From Chitinasiproducens palmae (lineage in GTDB: Bacteria; Pseudomonadota; Gammaproteobacteria; Burkholderiales; Burkholderiaceae): a stretch of 64,000 nucleotides of DNA. The notes beneath the pieces are model-generated. The model saw nothing but the letters and a program-made list of their open reading frames with translations, searched no databases and was not told where the DNA came from. The DNA lies in NCBI RefSeq assembly GCF_900095735.1, contig NZ_FNLO01000015.1, positions 82,219-146,218 on the forward strand. Reading direction: 5' to 3'. The translations under genes and the position numbers were made by a program. Positions 27,348 to 36,242 of this stretch are shown here, piece by piece (within the stretch, counting starts at the first letter, position 1; each line of letters begins with the position of its first letter).

Positions 27348-29342
27348 CTAATCCAGCACCGCGCGCACGGTCTCGGGCACCACCGGTTCGCCATCCTGTC
27401 GCGACGCCTCGTCCGCATGCCCCGGCCCGGCACCGACCGGGCGGCTGTCGGCCACCTGCGCGTGAGCGCCTTCGTCGACGGTCACCCGCACGGTCCAGCC
27501 GAGTGCCTCGACGCGCGCCCCCACGATGGTCAGCCCGTATCGTTCCCGGTATGCGGTGGCAAAGGCATCCGCCAGATGCGCGGCCGCGTCGCTGCCGAGC
27601 GCGCCGTCGGGCACCGGCACCCGCAGTTCGTGGCCCTGCCCCGCATAGCGCAGAAACGCGTGGCGCGACACGCAGCGTGGCGCGTCGGGCGCCAGACCGG
27701 CAAGCACCGCAGCGGCGCGTGATGCGAGCGTCTCGAGCACTGCCGCGACCGCGTCGATATCGAGCGTATCGAGCCGTTGATAGAGGCTCTGCGAGGCCTC
27801 GAAGGCAAGCGGCGCATGCAGGAATCCCAGCGCCGAGCCGACGCCGGCCTGCGCCGGAATCAGGACGCGGTCGATGCCCAGCTTGTCGGCGAGGCGCGCC
27901 GCATGCAGTGGGGCCGAGCCGCCGAAGGCAATCAGCACGCGGCCCGCGACGCTGCGGCCGGTCTCGACCGCATGCTCGCGCGCCGCCTGCGCCATGGCCT
28001 CGTCGGCCACCTCCGCGACCGCATACGCGGCCTCGTCGGCATCGGTGCCCAGCGCTTCGCCCACCTGCTCGGCGATGACGCGCCGCGCCGCCGCCGCGTC
28101 GAGCGCGAGCGTGCCGGCCGCAAAATATCGCGGGTCGAGTCGCCCCGCGTGCAGATGCGCGTCGGTCAGTGTCGCCGCCACGCCGCCCCGGCCATAGCAC
28201 GCGGGCCCGGGCGCGGAGCCGGCGCTGTCCGGACCGACCGTGACGCGGCCCAGCGCGTCGACGCGCGCGATCGATCCGCCGCCGGCGCCGATCTCGGCCA
28301 ACTCGATGACGGGGATGCGCAAGGGGATGCCACTACCGGGCTTGAAGCGGTAGTGCCGTGCCACTTCCAGCGAGCGGGCCGTCTGCGGCTCGCCGTGGTC
28401 GATGAAGCACAGCTTGGCCGTGGTGCCGCCGATGTCGAGCGACAGCACGGCGTCGAAGCCGTGGCGCTGCGCCAGCCGGGCGGCCAGCAACGCCCCGCCA
28501 GCCGGCCCCGATTCGAGCAGGCGAACCGGGTAGCGACACGCGGTGGCGACATCGCACAGCCCACCGTTCGACAGCATCAGCAGCAGCGGCGCCCGCACGC
28601 CGAGCGCCGCGAGTCCCACGTGCAGGCGTTCGACGTAGGCCTGCATCAGCGGCTGCACGTAGGCGTTGACGCAGGTGGTGGAGAAGCGCTCGAATTCGCG
28701 GATCTCCGGCGAGACGTCCGACGACAGCGAGATCGCCACGCCCGGCGCATGGCGCGCAACGATTTCCGCGGCGGCGCGTTCGTGCGCCGGGTTCGCGTAG
28801 CTGTGCATGAACGCGATCGCGAGGCTCGCGACGCCGAGTTCCGCGATGCGCCGCGCATGGCCGGCCACCGCGTCGACATCGAGCGGCAACAACACCTGTC
28901 CGCGTGCATCGACACGCTCCGGCACCACGAAACGCAAGTCGCGTTCGATCAGCGGCGCGCCCTTGCCGAGCATCAGGTCGTACTGGTCGCAGCGGCTTTC
29001 GGTACCGGTTTCGATGACGTCCCGGAAGCCTTCGGTCGTCAGCAGCGCGGACCGTGCGCCGCGCCGTTCCAGCAACGCATTGGTGGCGAGCGTCGTACCG
29101 TGCAGCACCGCGTCGAGCGCACCGGGTGCAATGCCAGCGCGTGCCAGCAGCACGCCGAGCCCGGCGAGCACGCCCTGCTCGGGCGCCTGTGGCGTGGTCA
29201 ATACCTTGTGGGTGAAACGGCTGCCGTCCGCCTCGAGCACGAAATCGGTGAAGGTGCCGCCGATGTCGATACCGACACGACAGCGCGACGCGTGGTGCGT
29301 GGTGGCAGGGGCCGCCGTGGCCGAGAAAGCTTGAACAGTCAT
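27348..29342 (-). CDS. Hydantoinase A/oxoprolinase family protein (HyuA, C-terminus cut by an in-frame TAG)
   Basis: 664 residues. The ATP-binding fold starts with VGIDIGGTFTDFVLEADG near residue 24, followed by LHGTTLATNALLERRGAR and LSLDIGGTTAKLCFIDHG. The frame stops at TAG (27348-27350) after AVLD; reading on in the same frame gives the missing conserved C-terminal domain and then HyuB without another stop. A fused HyuA-HyuB of about 1275 codons matches the size of 5-oxoprolinase-type fusions. The gene is either disrupted by a nonsense change or split. Start is the ATG at 29342; a GTG precedes it. Confidence 0.88.
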   Translation of the reverse strand: MTVQAFSATAAPATTHHASRCRVGIDIGGTFTDFVLEADGSRFTHKVLTTPQAPEQGVLAGLGVLLARAGIAPGALDAVLHGTTLATNALLERRGARSALLTTEGFRDVIETGTESRCDQYDLMLGKGAPLIERDLRFVVPERVDARGQVLLPLDVDAVAGHARRIAELGVASLAIAFMHSYANPAHERAAAEIVARHAPGVAISLSSDVSPEIREFERFSTTCVNAYVQPLMQAYVERLHVGLAALGVRAPLLLMLSNGGLCDVATACRYPVRLLESGPAGGALLAARLAQRHGFDAVLSLDIGGTTAKLCFIDHGEPQTARSLEVARHYRFKPGSGIPLRIPVIELAEIGAGGGSIARVDALGRVTVGPDSAGSAPGPACYGRGGVAATLTDAHLHAGRLDPRYFAAGTLALDAAAARRVIAEQVGEALGTDADEAAYAVAEVADEAMAQAAREHAVETGRSVAGRVLIAFGGSAPLHAARLADKLGIDRVLIPAQAGVGSALGFLHAPLAFEASQSLYQRLDTLDIDAVAAVLETLASRAAAVLAGLAPDAPRCVSRHAFLRYAGQGHELRVPVPDGALGSDAAAHLADAFATAYRERYGLTIVGARVEALGWTVRVTVDEGAHAQVADSRPVGAGPGHADEASRQDGEPVVPETVRAVLD

Positions 29343-29345
29343 CAC

Positions 29346-29736
29346 AGTATCCCGAGGACGGACGCGTGTACGGGCCGCCGCGCCGAAACGATAGTGCCCA
29401 CTCTAAAAGCGGCGCCGCCGGCAATCCTTTGCTAACGGGTTTCAGTTCTGTTTGATCGGAATTCGCTGGCCTTGCCGTTGCCGTTGCCGTTGCCGTTTGC
29501 CGCGATGCGCCCCCCATCCGTCGATCCGCCGCCACGTCGGCAGGACGCGCCGGGATGGCGCCGATGCCGGCGCCGGCAAAGAGCGCTCACGCGCTCACGG
29601 GCTCACGCGATCGCCGCGGCGATGTTGGCCCGCACGTCTTCTTTGATAGGAATTCGGACCTGCTTGGTTCACGACGCGTGGCCCGTCTTTTTGATCTGGG
29701 GACAATGCCCATGTTTCCGGCCACCGTGATAAGGAC
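29346..29736. other. Divergent intergenic region between hyuA and a solute-binding protein gene
   Basis: 391 bp with no supported gene. It contains a 6-bp TTGCCG repeat (29472-29496) and AT-richer patches near 29630-29735 just upstream of the binding-protein gene. Promoters for both divergent units should lie here; none could be assigned with confidence. Confidence 0.55.
29472..29496. repeat. 6-bp tandem repeat (TTGCCG), four copies plus a partial
   Basis: Consecutive TTGCCG units in the divergent region between hyuA and the second solute-binding protein gene. It is short and may simply reflect slippage. Confidence 0.75.
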
Positions 29737-30738
29737 ATGGACGCAATGAAATGCGCTTTACCCCGACGCGCGCTGCGCGCGCTGTCGCTGGCCACTGCCG
29801 TTCTGGCCTGCTGTACCGCCGCCAGCGCTGCGGCGGAAACGACGATCGGCATTGCCAACTTCGGCCCGCATCCGGCGCTGGCGCGCACCATCGCCGGTTT
29901 CAAGGATGAAATGACGAAGGCCGGCTACGTCGACGGCAAGACGGTGCACTATGTGTACAGCGATGCGAACTTCACACCCGGCCTGATCCCGCAGACGCTG
30001 GCTCAGATCGTGTCCCAGAAGCCGGCGCTGATTCTCACCGTCACCACGCCGGTCGCGCAGGCCTCCGTGCGCAATGTCAGCGACCGCTCGATTCCGCTGG
30101 TGTTCTCGCAGGTCACCAATCCGGTGGCGGCCGGTCTGGTGCCGGACTGGCAGCACGGCAGCGATCGGATCGTCGGTTCGGCCAGCGTGACCGACTACGA
30201 TGCCGTGCTGTCTTTCGCGAAGAAGGTCTTCCCACAGGCAAAGTCGTTCGGCGTGCTGTACAACGCGGGCGAGGTCAACGACGTGGCCGCGATCGACAGT
30301 CTGAAGACCGCCGCCGCGAAGGCGGGCTTGAAGATGCTCGCCACCTCGGTCGACAGCACGATCGACGTGCCGCAGCGCACCGGCACCATGAAGGGCGCCG
30401 ACTTCTTCTACGCGATCGGATCGAATCTGGTTCAGTCGTCGCTGCCGGCCGTGGCCTCGGTCACCGACCGCATGAAGATGCCGATTCTGAGCGCCGAGCA
30501 CGAGCTGATCCGCAAGGGAAACATCATCGCAGTGGCGTATGCGCCCTCCTACGAATCGCAGGGGGCGCACGCCGCGCAACTGGCGCTGCAGTTGCTCAAG
30601 GGCGTCAAGCCTTCGTCGTTGGCCATCTACCGGCCGCAGCCGTCCGACTACCTCGCGCTGATCAACCGGCAGAAACTTGCTCAACTGGGCATGGCGGTGC
30701 CGGCCTCTTTCGAGAAATGCCAATGCTTCGTGAACTGA
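29737..30738 (+). CDS. ABC transporter substrate-binding protein (TrpX family, paralogue of the one at 19647)
   Basis: 333 residues with a signal peptide (cleavage near AASAAAE) and the PF04392 start TTIGIANFGPHPALARTIAGF. It shares the same architecture and end (CQCFVN) with the 19647-20645 protein and is clearly a paralogue. No permease or ATPase gene follows, so it may use the nearby importer's membrane parts as an alternative receptor. A racemase gene overlaps its 3' end by about 20 bp in another frame, which points to co-translation and related substrates. Confidence 0.9.
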   Translation: MDAMKCALPRRALRALSLATAVLACCTAASAAAETTIGIANFGPHPALARTIAGFKDEMTKAGYVDGKTVHYVYSDANFTPGLIPQTLAQIVSQKPALILTVTTPVAQASVRNVSDRSIPLVFSQVTNPVAAGLVPDWQHGSDRIVGSASVTDYDAVLSFAKKVFPQAKSFGVLYNAGEVNDVAAIDSLKTAAAKAGLKMLATSVDSTIDVPQRTGTMKGADFFYAIGSNLVQSSLPAVASVTDRMKMPILSAEHELIRKGNIIAVAYAPSYESQGAHAAQLALQLLKGVKPSSLAIYRPQPSDYLALINRQKLAQLGMAVPASFEKCQCFVN

Positions 30739-31496
30739 CGCCCCGCCAGCGCACCGTGCATGGCGTGACCCTCGGCATTCTGATGCTCGACACCGGCTTC
30801 CAGCGCGTGCCCGGCGACATCGGCCATGCGGCGACCTGGCCGTTCCCGGTTCAGTATGGCGTCGTTCGCGGCGTCCACGGCCCGGACGTGATCGACGGGC
30901 GCGGCGAGGTGCTGACGCGCTTCGTCGAGGCGGCGGATGCACTGGTCCGGCTCGGCGTCGACGGCATCACGACCAGTTGCGGCTTCCTGGTCAAGCATCA
31001 ACGTGCGCTCGCCGCGCGCTGCGCGGTGCCGGTCGCCACGTCGAGCCTGCTGCAGATACCGTCGGTGGCGGCGATGCTGCCGCCCGGCAAGCGGGTTGGC
31101 GTGCTGTGCGCGAAGCCGGACGCGCTCGGTGCCGAACACTTCGCCGCGCTTGGCCTGCCCGCCGACCTGCCGGTGGGCGGCCTGTCCGCGGATTCACAGT
31201 TCTTCCGCAACAACCTCTCGAATGCCGCGCGGGTCGACGTGGCGGAGCAGGGCCGCGAACTGCTGGCGTGCGCGCGCGCGCTGCACGCCGCTCATCCGGA
31301 CATCGGTGCGATCGTCAGCGAATGCGCGAACTTCGCGCCCTACTCCGCCGATCTCGCCGAGGCGCTGGCACTGCCGGTGTTCGATATCGTCAGCATGGGC
31401 GAGTGGTTCCATGCCGGGCTGCGGCCGCGCCGGTTCGCGGTCACCGACGCGGACACCGCGGCGTCCACGGTGTCCGCGCTGGCTCAGAACTCGTAG
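30717..31496 (+). CDS. Aspartate/glutamate racemase family protein (hydantoin-racemase-like)
   Basis: 259 residues. The N-terminal GILMLDTGFQRVPGD and the two expected catalytic cysteines, one in TTSCGFLVKHQ (near residue 84) and one in VSECANFAPY (near residue 205), fit the Asp/Glu/hydantoin racemase fold. Together with HyuA/HyuB it suggests use of both enantiomers of a cyclic amide such as a hydantoin or pyroglutamate-like compound. It starts inside the 3' end of the binding-protein gene (ATG at 30717 or 30723). Its last 13 bp overlap the convergent pagP gene. Confidence 0.85.
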   Translation: MPMLRELTPRQRTVHGVTLGILMLDTGFQRVPGDIGHAATWPFPVQYGVVRGVHGPDVIDGRGEVLTRFVEAADALVRLGVDGITTSCGFLVKHQRALAARCAVPVATSSLLQIPSVAAMLPPGKRVGVLCAKPDALGAEHFAALGLPADLPVGGLSADSQFFRNNLSNAARVDVAEQGRELLACARALHAAHPDIGAIVSECANFAPYSADLAEALALPVFDIVSMGEWFHAGLRPRRFAVTDADTAASTVSALAQNS

Positions 31497-32035
31497 CGGC
31501 CCCAGAAGAACGCCAGATTGCCTTCGTTCAGGCTGCCCAGGTGCGGGATGAAGGTTGCCATCAGCGAGACGCGCTTGTAGCGCAGCGAGCCGATCGGCAG
31601 CCCGATCGGGATCGGCACGTAGTGAAGGATGTCCTGCCGGGCGGTCACACCGATGAAGTAGCCGCCGCCCACCGAGAAGTCGCCGACGGGCCGGGTGAAC
31701 CACTGCCGCGCGTAGCCGGCGATCGGCTGCACGTTCTTGTGGGAGTCCAGGAAGGCGAAGGCGAACAGCATGTCCTGGTGACCGTTTGCACCGGTGAGAT
31801 GCTTGCCGACGCCGAAGCCGTAGGAATTGGCGTTCAGGCTGTGACGGCGGTCGCCATAGCCGTCGATGTGCCAGCCATAGCCGGTCACATAGAGATCCCA
31901 GGCGCCGTTGTGCGCCACATCCGAGATACGCTGGCAGGTCTGGTCGAACCAGCCGCCACCGCAGCCCGCGAATGCGCCGCACGAGGAAGTGGAGAGGGAA
32001 ACAGCCAGGGCGAGGGAAGCGGTCTTCTTGTTCAT
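31484..32035 (-). CDS. pagP: PagP, lipid A palmitoyltransferase
   Basis: 183 residues. After a signal peptide (cleavage near AFAG) the protein shows the PagP layout: amphipathic helix WFDQTCQRISD, then WDLYVTGYGWHIDGY with the catalytic His at residue 56, FAFLDSHK with Asp97 and Ser98, IAGYARQW, GYFIGVTARQDILHYVPIPIGLPIGSL, ending in GRYEF with a C-terminal Phe. PagP moves palmitate from phospholipid to lipid A in the outer membrane and protects against antimicrobial peptides. The signal region has Cys19, but a lipoprotein is unlikely. Confidence 0.93.
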   Translation of the reverse strand: MNKKTASLALAVSLSTSSCGAFAGCGGGWFDQTCQRISDVAHNGAWDLYVTGYGWHIDGYGDRRHSLNANSYGFGVGKHLTGANGHQDMLFAFAFLDSHKNVQPIAGYARQWFTRPVGDFSVGGGYFIGVTARQDILHYVPIPIGLPIGSLRYKRVSLMATFIPHLGSLNEGNLAFFWGRYEF

Positions 32036-32278
32036 CTATGCGTCGTGAGTGAAGCGATCGGCTGCTCGCTTCGCCGCGCGGGCGGCATGATGGAACCGGC
32101 AGGGCGTCCGGTATGCTGCCCTATTGTGCCAGCGCCGCCGCGCCCTGTCTGCGCCCTGGCGCGCGCCGTCCCGGCCGCGCCGGCGGGCCGACCGTGCTGC
32201 AACGCAGTGGCCTCGTTCCTGCGCCCGCACCGCGCTCGTCTCGCGGCGGCGACTGGCCTGCTTTAAGTACAATGCGGC

Positions 32279-33103
32279 ATGCGACCGACCTCGTCCCCGT
32301 CGACGGCGCGCCATCCACGACATGCCTGGCTGCTGCTGGCCGTCGTGCTGCTGCTCCTGCGCGCCCTGATTCCGGCCGGCTACATGCTCGATGTAGCGGA
32401 TGGGAATCCGTTCGCGCTCGCGATGTGCGACGGCGGTGGCGTGCTGCGCTGGCCGGCAGCGGCACAGAGCGGGGCAGTGCCTTCCGGACTGGCATCGCCG
32501 AGGCGCGTACACCAGGGCCCGAGCCAACGCCAGCCTGGCGCCGACGACGCTGCCGTCACGGTCGGAGCCACGCAGCCGCAGCCACCGTCACCGGGCGCGC
32601 CGAGCCACGCGGCCGCGCACCACGGGCACCACCGCCACGTCGCGTCGGGGGACGAGGCACACGACGGCGACGCATACGTCAACGATCCCGACAGTGCGAT
32701 CCGCCACGCACACGCGGTGCAACCCGAGCGGGCGCTGCCGATGGGCGGCGCGCCGGCATCTGCAGCGCAGGCGACACATGCCGGCGCGATGCATGCGACG
32801 CACGCGATGCCCGCGCTGGGCGATGGTGCGAACGATAGCAACGCTGGCCATGCCGATCATCACCGGCATGGCGACGAGCACACCCAGCACGATGGCCCGT
32901 GCCCGTTCTGGGCATCCTTGTTCGTCGCGCTGGGCGCCATGCTGCTTCATGCGCTGCTCGCGTCGCCGCCGTCCCGGACCGGACGACCATCGCTGCCTCG
33001 CTTTCTGCTGCCCCGCCTGCGCCGTCGACCGGCGCAACGCGGCGCACGCGCCCCGCCCTCGGCCAGCCGCTCGAAGCGGTCCCTCTTCGCGCTCGGCGCC
33101 TGA
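32279..33103 (+). CDS. DUF2946-like His-rich membrane protein
   Basis: 274 residues. An N-terminal membrane helix runs into RALIPAGYMLDVADG, then MCDGGG; the middle is long and rich in His, Ala and acidic residues (HHGHHRHVASGDEAHDGD, then HADHHRHGDEHTQHD); a CPFWASLFVALGAMLLHALL helix follows and the tail is basic. RALIPAGYM plus CPF is the DUF2946 pattern found beside copper uptake genes. The His clusters could bind metal. A PepSY protein and a PCu(A)C chaperone follow on the same strand. A paralogue lies at 41699. Confidence 0.8.
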   Translation: MRPTSSPSTARHPRHAWLLLAVVLLLLRALIPAGYMLDVADGNPFALAMCDGGGVLRWPAAAQSGAVPSGLASPRRVHQGPSQRQPGADDAAVTVGATQPQPPSPGAPSHAAAHHGHHRHVASGDEAHDGDAYVNDPDSAIRHAHAVQPERALPMGGAPASAAQATHAGAMHATHAMPALGDGANDSNAGHADHHRHGDEHTQHDGPCPFWASLFVALGAMLLHALLASPPSRTGRPSLPRFLLPRLRRRPAQRGARAPPSASRSKRSLFALGA

Positions 33104-33387
33104 GACACGCTGCGCGTCGCGCAGGCTGACGCCACCGCCGGACTCCTGGCCCGCCGCTGGTCACGGCCGCACTACGCCCGCCCGGCGCCCGTCAACGCTT
33201 CGCATGCCGCAGCACGCGTATGCGCGGCTCGGCTGCGTCGGCATGCCAGGCCCTCGCGATGCCTGTCGGCGTCCGCGGGCGAATGCCACCTTCACACGTT
33301 GCGCCGTGCTGCCTCCGTTTGCCCGCTCGGCCGCGCTGGCGCGCCTGGCGCCGCCAACGACTCGCGCACTGTTTTCATCGTCTGCCA

Positions 33388-35016
33388 ATGACTGCTCCTC
33401 TATCCGATTCCAGCGGGCGCCTGCCCCGCCCCGTCCGGCCCGTCGGTCGGCCCGACGACAGCCCTGCCCGTTACCGCACACTGTGGCGATGGCATTTCTA
33501 CGCCGGGCTGTTCGTGATGCCATTGCTGATCGTGCTGGCGTTGACCGGCACCCTCTACTGCTTTCAGCCACAGATCGAGCCGCTGCTTTACCCCTCGTTG
33601 CTCCGTGTCGACCCTGCCGGCACGCCGCTGGCGAGACAGACGCTGCTGGCCCGCGCCCGCGACGCGATGCCTGCCGGCGCCGTTGCGACGACCGCCACGA
33701 TACGGACCGATGCCCGCAGCAGCGCGGAATTCGTGTTTCGCCGTCCGGATGGCGAAAGCGACAGCGTGTATGTCGACCCGTACAGCGGTCAGATACTTGG
33801 CACCCTGAGTGTCGAGCACCGCCTGATGCGGCAGGCGCGCCTGCTGCACCGCGCGTTGCTGCTCGGCAAGCCCGGCGAACTGGTGATGGAACTCGCGGCC
33901 TGCTGGACGCTGGTGATGCTCGGCACAGGGCTGGCGCTGTGGTGGCCGAGGTTGCGCCAGACAGGGGCGCGGGCATGGCTGCCGGAGCGCGCCGCGACCC
34001 GCCGCAATTGGTGGAAATCGCTGCACGGCGCGCTGGGCGCGTGGTTGGCGATCGGCGGGCTGGCTTTCGTGCTCACCGGCATGCCGTGGACGGGGTCATG
34101 GGGCCAGCAGTTCAAGGCACTGGTGACACGCGCCGGCTTGGGCGAGGCGGCCGGTGCGTCGCACGTGCATGGCGACGCGCCGGCGGGCGCGGCGCATGCC
34201 GGTCATGCGGCGGCGTCGGGAACCGATGCCGCGGCGATGTCAGGCAGCCGGCACGGTGGGCCTGAGGGCCAGGGTGGTCATGAGGGCCATGGTGGCCACT
34301 CGGCGGCCGCGATGCACGGCAGGAACGAAAGTCACGCGGCCGACGGCGAGCAGGAGCGGTTGCCGCAGCCCGGCCAGGTCGCGAATGGCGCGCCGCAGCC
34401 GCCGACGCGGGTCGATCAATTGCCGGTCGAGCTGACGCCGTGGGCAGCCGGTCTCGCCGCCATTCCGACAGGCAGCAGCGCCACGCCGGCACAGCGTTTG
34501 CCGCTCGATCGCGTGGTGGCGATCGCTGCGCGCGAAGGCGTCGTGACCGGCTACGACGTCGCCCTGCCGACGACGCCGGACGGCGTGTACACGGTCTCCT
34601 ATTACCCGCCCGATCCGCAGGGCGAACGCATCCTGAACATCGACGCGCGTAGCGGCGCCATCGTCAAGGATCTTGGCTACCGGCAGTACGGCGCGGTCGC
34701 CAAGGCGGTCGCCTACGGCACGTCGCTGCACATGGGCCGGTATTTCGGGCTGGCCAATCAGATCGCCTGCGCGGCCATCTCGCTGGGCTTGCTGGGGCTG
34801 GCTGTCACCGGGCTGCTGATGTGGCTGAAGCGTCGGCCGCGCGGCCGACTTGCCGCGCCGTCACGGCCGTTGACCGCCGCCACGATGCGCGCCTGGGTGA
34901 TCGGGCTGGCGTGCGTCGGGTTGGTGTTTCCTATGATGGGCGCCAGCCTGCTGCTGGTGTGGTGCGTCGACCGGCTCGCGGGCCGCCGCCTGCTGTCGGC
35001 GAGCGCCGGCCGTTGA
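33388..35016 (+). CDS. PepSY-associated TM-helix (PiuB-like) membrane protein with His-rich insert
   Basis: 542 residues. It has the four-helix PepSY_TM layout: first helix WHFYAGLFVMPLLIVLALTG (near 35-55), PepSY domain, helices near residues 165-190 and 215-235, and a C-terminal pair after residue 450. A 60-residue insert (about residues 255-320) is rich in His and Gly (HVHGDAPAGAAHAGH, GGHEGHGGHSAAAMHG) and is likely periplasmic and metal-binding. PepSY_TM proteins often act as reductases or partners of TonB-dependent metal uptake. The ATG at 33388 was preferred over longer frames that lack a hydrophobic start. Confidence 0.88.
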   Translation: MTAPLSDSSGRLPRPVRPVGRPDDSPARYRTLWRWHFYAGLFVMPLLIVLALTGTLYCFQPQIEPLLYPSLLRVDPAGTPLARQTLLARARDAMPAGAVATTATIRTDARSSAEFVFRRPDGESDSVYVDPYSGQILGTLSVEHRLMRQARLLHRALLLGKPGELVMELAACWTLVMLGTGLALWWPRLRQTGARAWLPERAATRRNWWKSLHGALGAWLAIGGLAFVLTGMPWTGSWGQQFKALVTRAGLGEAAGASHVHGDAPAGAAHAGHAAASGTDAAAMSGSRHGGPEGQGGHEGHGGHSAAAMHGRNESHAADGEQERLPQPGQVANGAPQPPTRVDQLPVELTPWAAGLAAIPTGSSATPAQRLPLDRVVAIAAREGVVTGYDVALPTTPDGVYTVSYYPPDPQGERILNIDARSGAIVKDLGYRQYGAVAKAVAYGTSLHMGRYFGLANQIACAAISLGLLGLAVTGLLMWLKRRPRGRLAAPSRPLTAATMRAWVIGLACVGLVFPMMGASLLLVWCVDRLAGRRLLSASAGR

Positions 35017-35188
35017 GCGGCGTGCTTGCACATGTCTTGCCGCGGACGCACCTGCCCAAACGCGCGCGTGCGGTCCATCGTCGCAAGCGGCTGCGCGGCG
35101 CCGCGCGACCGCTATCATCCCAGGCGTTGCACTGTTCGCCGCTGACGCGGACCAACCGAGCAGCGCCCTCAAATCCAAGGACGTTTCC

Positions 35189-35659
35189 ATGAGCCGCATC
35201 TCTTCCGTCTTCGCCGCCTGCCTGTTGGCCGGTTCAGCCACACTGTGCGCCATGCCCGCGCTGGCCGCGCCCGCCGACGCCGGCGCGCCGGCCGTGCAAG
35301 CCTGCTGGGTGCGCGCGATGCCGGGCAACCTGCCTTCCTCCGCTTATTTCGACGTGCAGAATCCGGCGCGCAAGGCGCTCAAGCTGGTTGGCGTCGACTC
35401 GCCCGCTTTCGGGATGGCGATGATGCACCGCAGCAGCAGCGAAGGGGGCGTTGCCCGCATGATGATGGTCGACAGCGTCGATATCCCGGCTGGCGGGAAG
35501 CTGTCGTTCGCGCCCGGTGGCTACCACGTGATGCTCGAGGAAGCGAAGCAGCCGCTCGCCGTCGGCGCCACCGTGCCGCTGACCCTGCAGTTCGACGGGC
35601 ACGCGCCCATTACCGCGTCCTGCGTGGTCCGTCCGGCCGCGGCGCGCGCCGCGCACTGA
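35189..35659 (+). CDS. PCu(A)C-type periplasmic copper chaperone
   Basis: 156 residues with a signal peptide (cleavage near ALAAPAD). The copper site of the family is present: MMHRSSSEGGVARMMM supplies His and Met, and GGYHVMLEE supplies the second His-x-Met. PCu(A)C delivers Cu(I) to the CuA or CuB sites of cytochrome oxidases. Adjacent DUF2946 and PepSY genes fit a copper import and delivery set. Two additional cysteines (ACWVRA and ASCVVR) flank the core and may pair. Confidence 0.92.
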   Translation: MSRISSVFAACLLAGSATLCAMPALAAPADAGAPAVQACWVRAMPGNLPSSAYFDVQNPARKALKLVGVDSPAFGMAMMHRSSSEGGVARMMMVDSVDIPAGGKLSFAPGGYHVMLEEAKQPLAVGATVPLTLQFDGHAPITASCVVRPAAARAAH

Positions 35660-35690
35660 CGGCGTGGCCGGCGGCGCAGCCGATCGCGGC

Positions 35691-36110
35691 TCAGAAGATG
35701 TGCGGCGTGCCGCCGTTGCCGGCACCGCCGCCGCTCACCGAAGCGCCGCCCGACTTGTCGTCGCCGAATTCGTCGACCGTGAACGCGTGCTGCGGCGCAT
35801 TCGCCAGATCGATCGGCCGCTCGTCTTCGATCCGATTCGGCAAGCTGGTGAACTGCTGATCGAGATAGGTGAAATCGAGTTTGCCGGCCAGATCGCGCAG
35901 CGCCTCGACTGGTGCCGCGAAACCGCTGCCGGCAATCGTCGCGCCGTTTTCGGCTGCCACGTCCAGCGTATAGCCGAGCTTGCCGCCGCCGTCTGCCTGC
36001 TCGGCGACGCCCAGGTCGATCAGCTTGCCCCGCGCATTGCGCGCGAACACCCGTTGCTCGGCAATATAGAGAATGTAGCGCTGGGTCAGCGTGTTGGCGG
36101 TTTCACTCAT
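35691..36110 (-). CDS. Hypothetical protein, unrecognised
   Basis: 139 residues from the ATG at 36110 (a TTG one codon earlier is possible). It has no signal peptide or membrane helix. The N-terminus is structured (LTQRYILYIAEQRVFARNARG), the middle is mixed and the last ~25 residues are a Gly/Ser-rich tail ending GGTPHIF. Acidic residues dominate the second half. I recognise no family. It stands alone on the minus strand between the copper chaperone and aceB. Confidence 0.6.
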   Translation of the reverse strand: MSETANTLTQRYILYIAEQRVFARNARGKLIDLGVAEQADGGGKLGYTLDVAAENGATIAGSGFAAPVEALRDLAGKLDFTYLDQQFTSLPNRIEDERPIDLANAPQHAFTVDEFGDDKSGGASVSGGGAGNGGTPHIF

Positions 36111-36242
36111 CAACGTCTCCTGGCAAGCGAGGGAGGCGCGCGCATGCGGCGACGTGGCGGATGAATCGCCACGGCGGCAGCACGCGCGGCCGAGACGCGT
36201 GCTGCCGCAACGTTCATGCCATTGTCCCGACGGCGCGGCGGT

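Noticed and set aside
25420..28200. 926-codon minus-strand frame across hyuA and hyuB
   Set aside because: It is in a different phase and is Arg-rich without domain content; the real protein frames are hyuA and hyuB.
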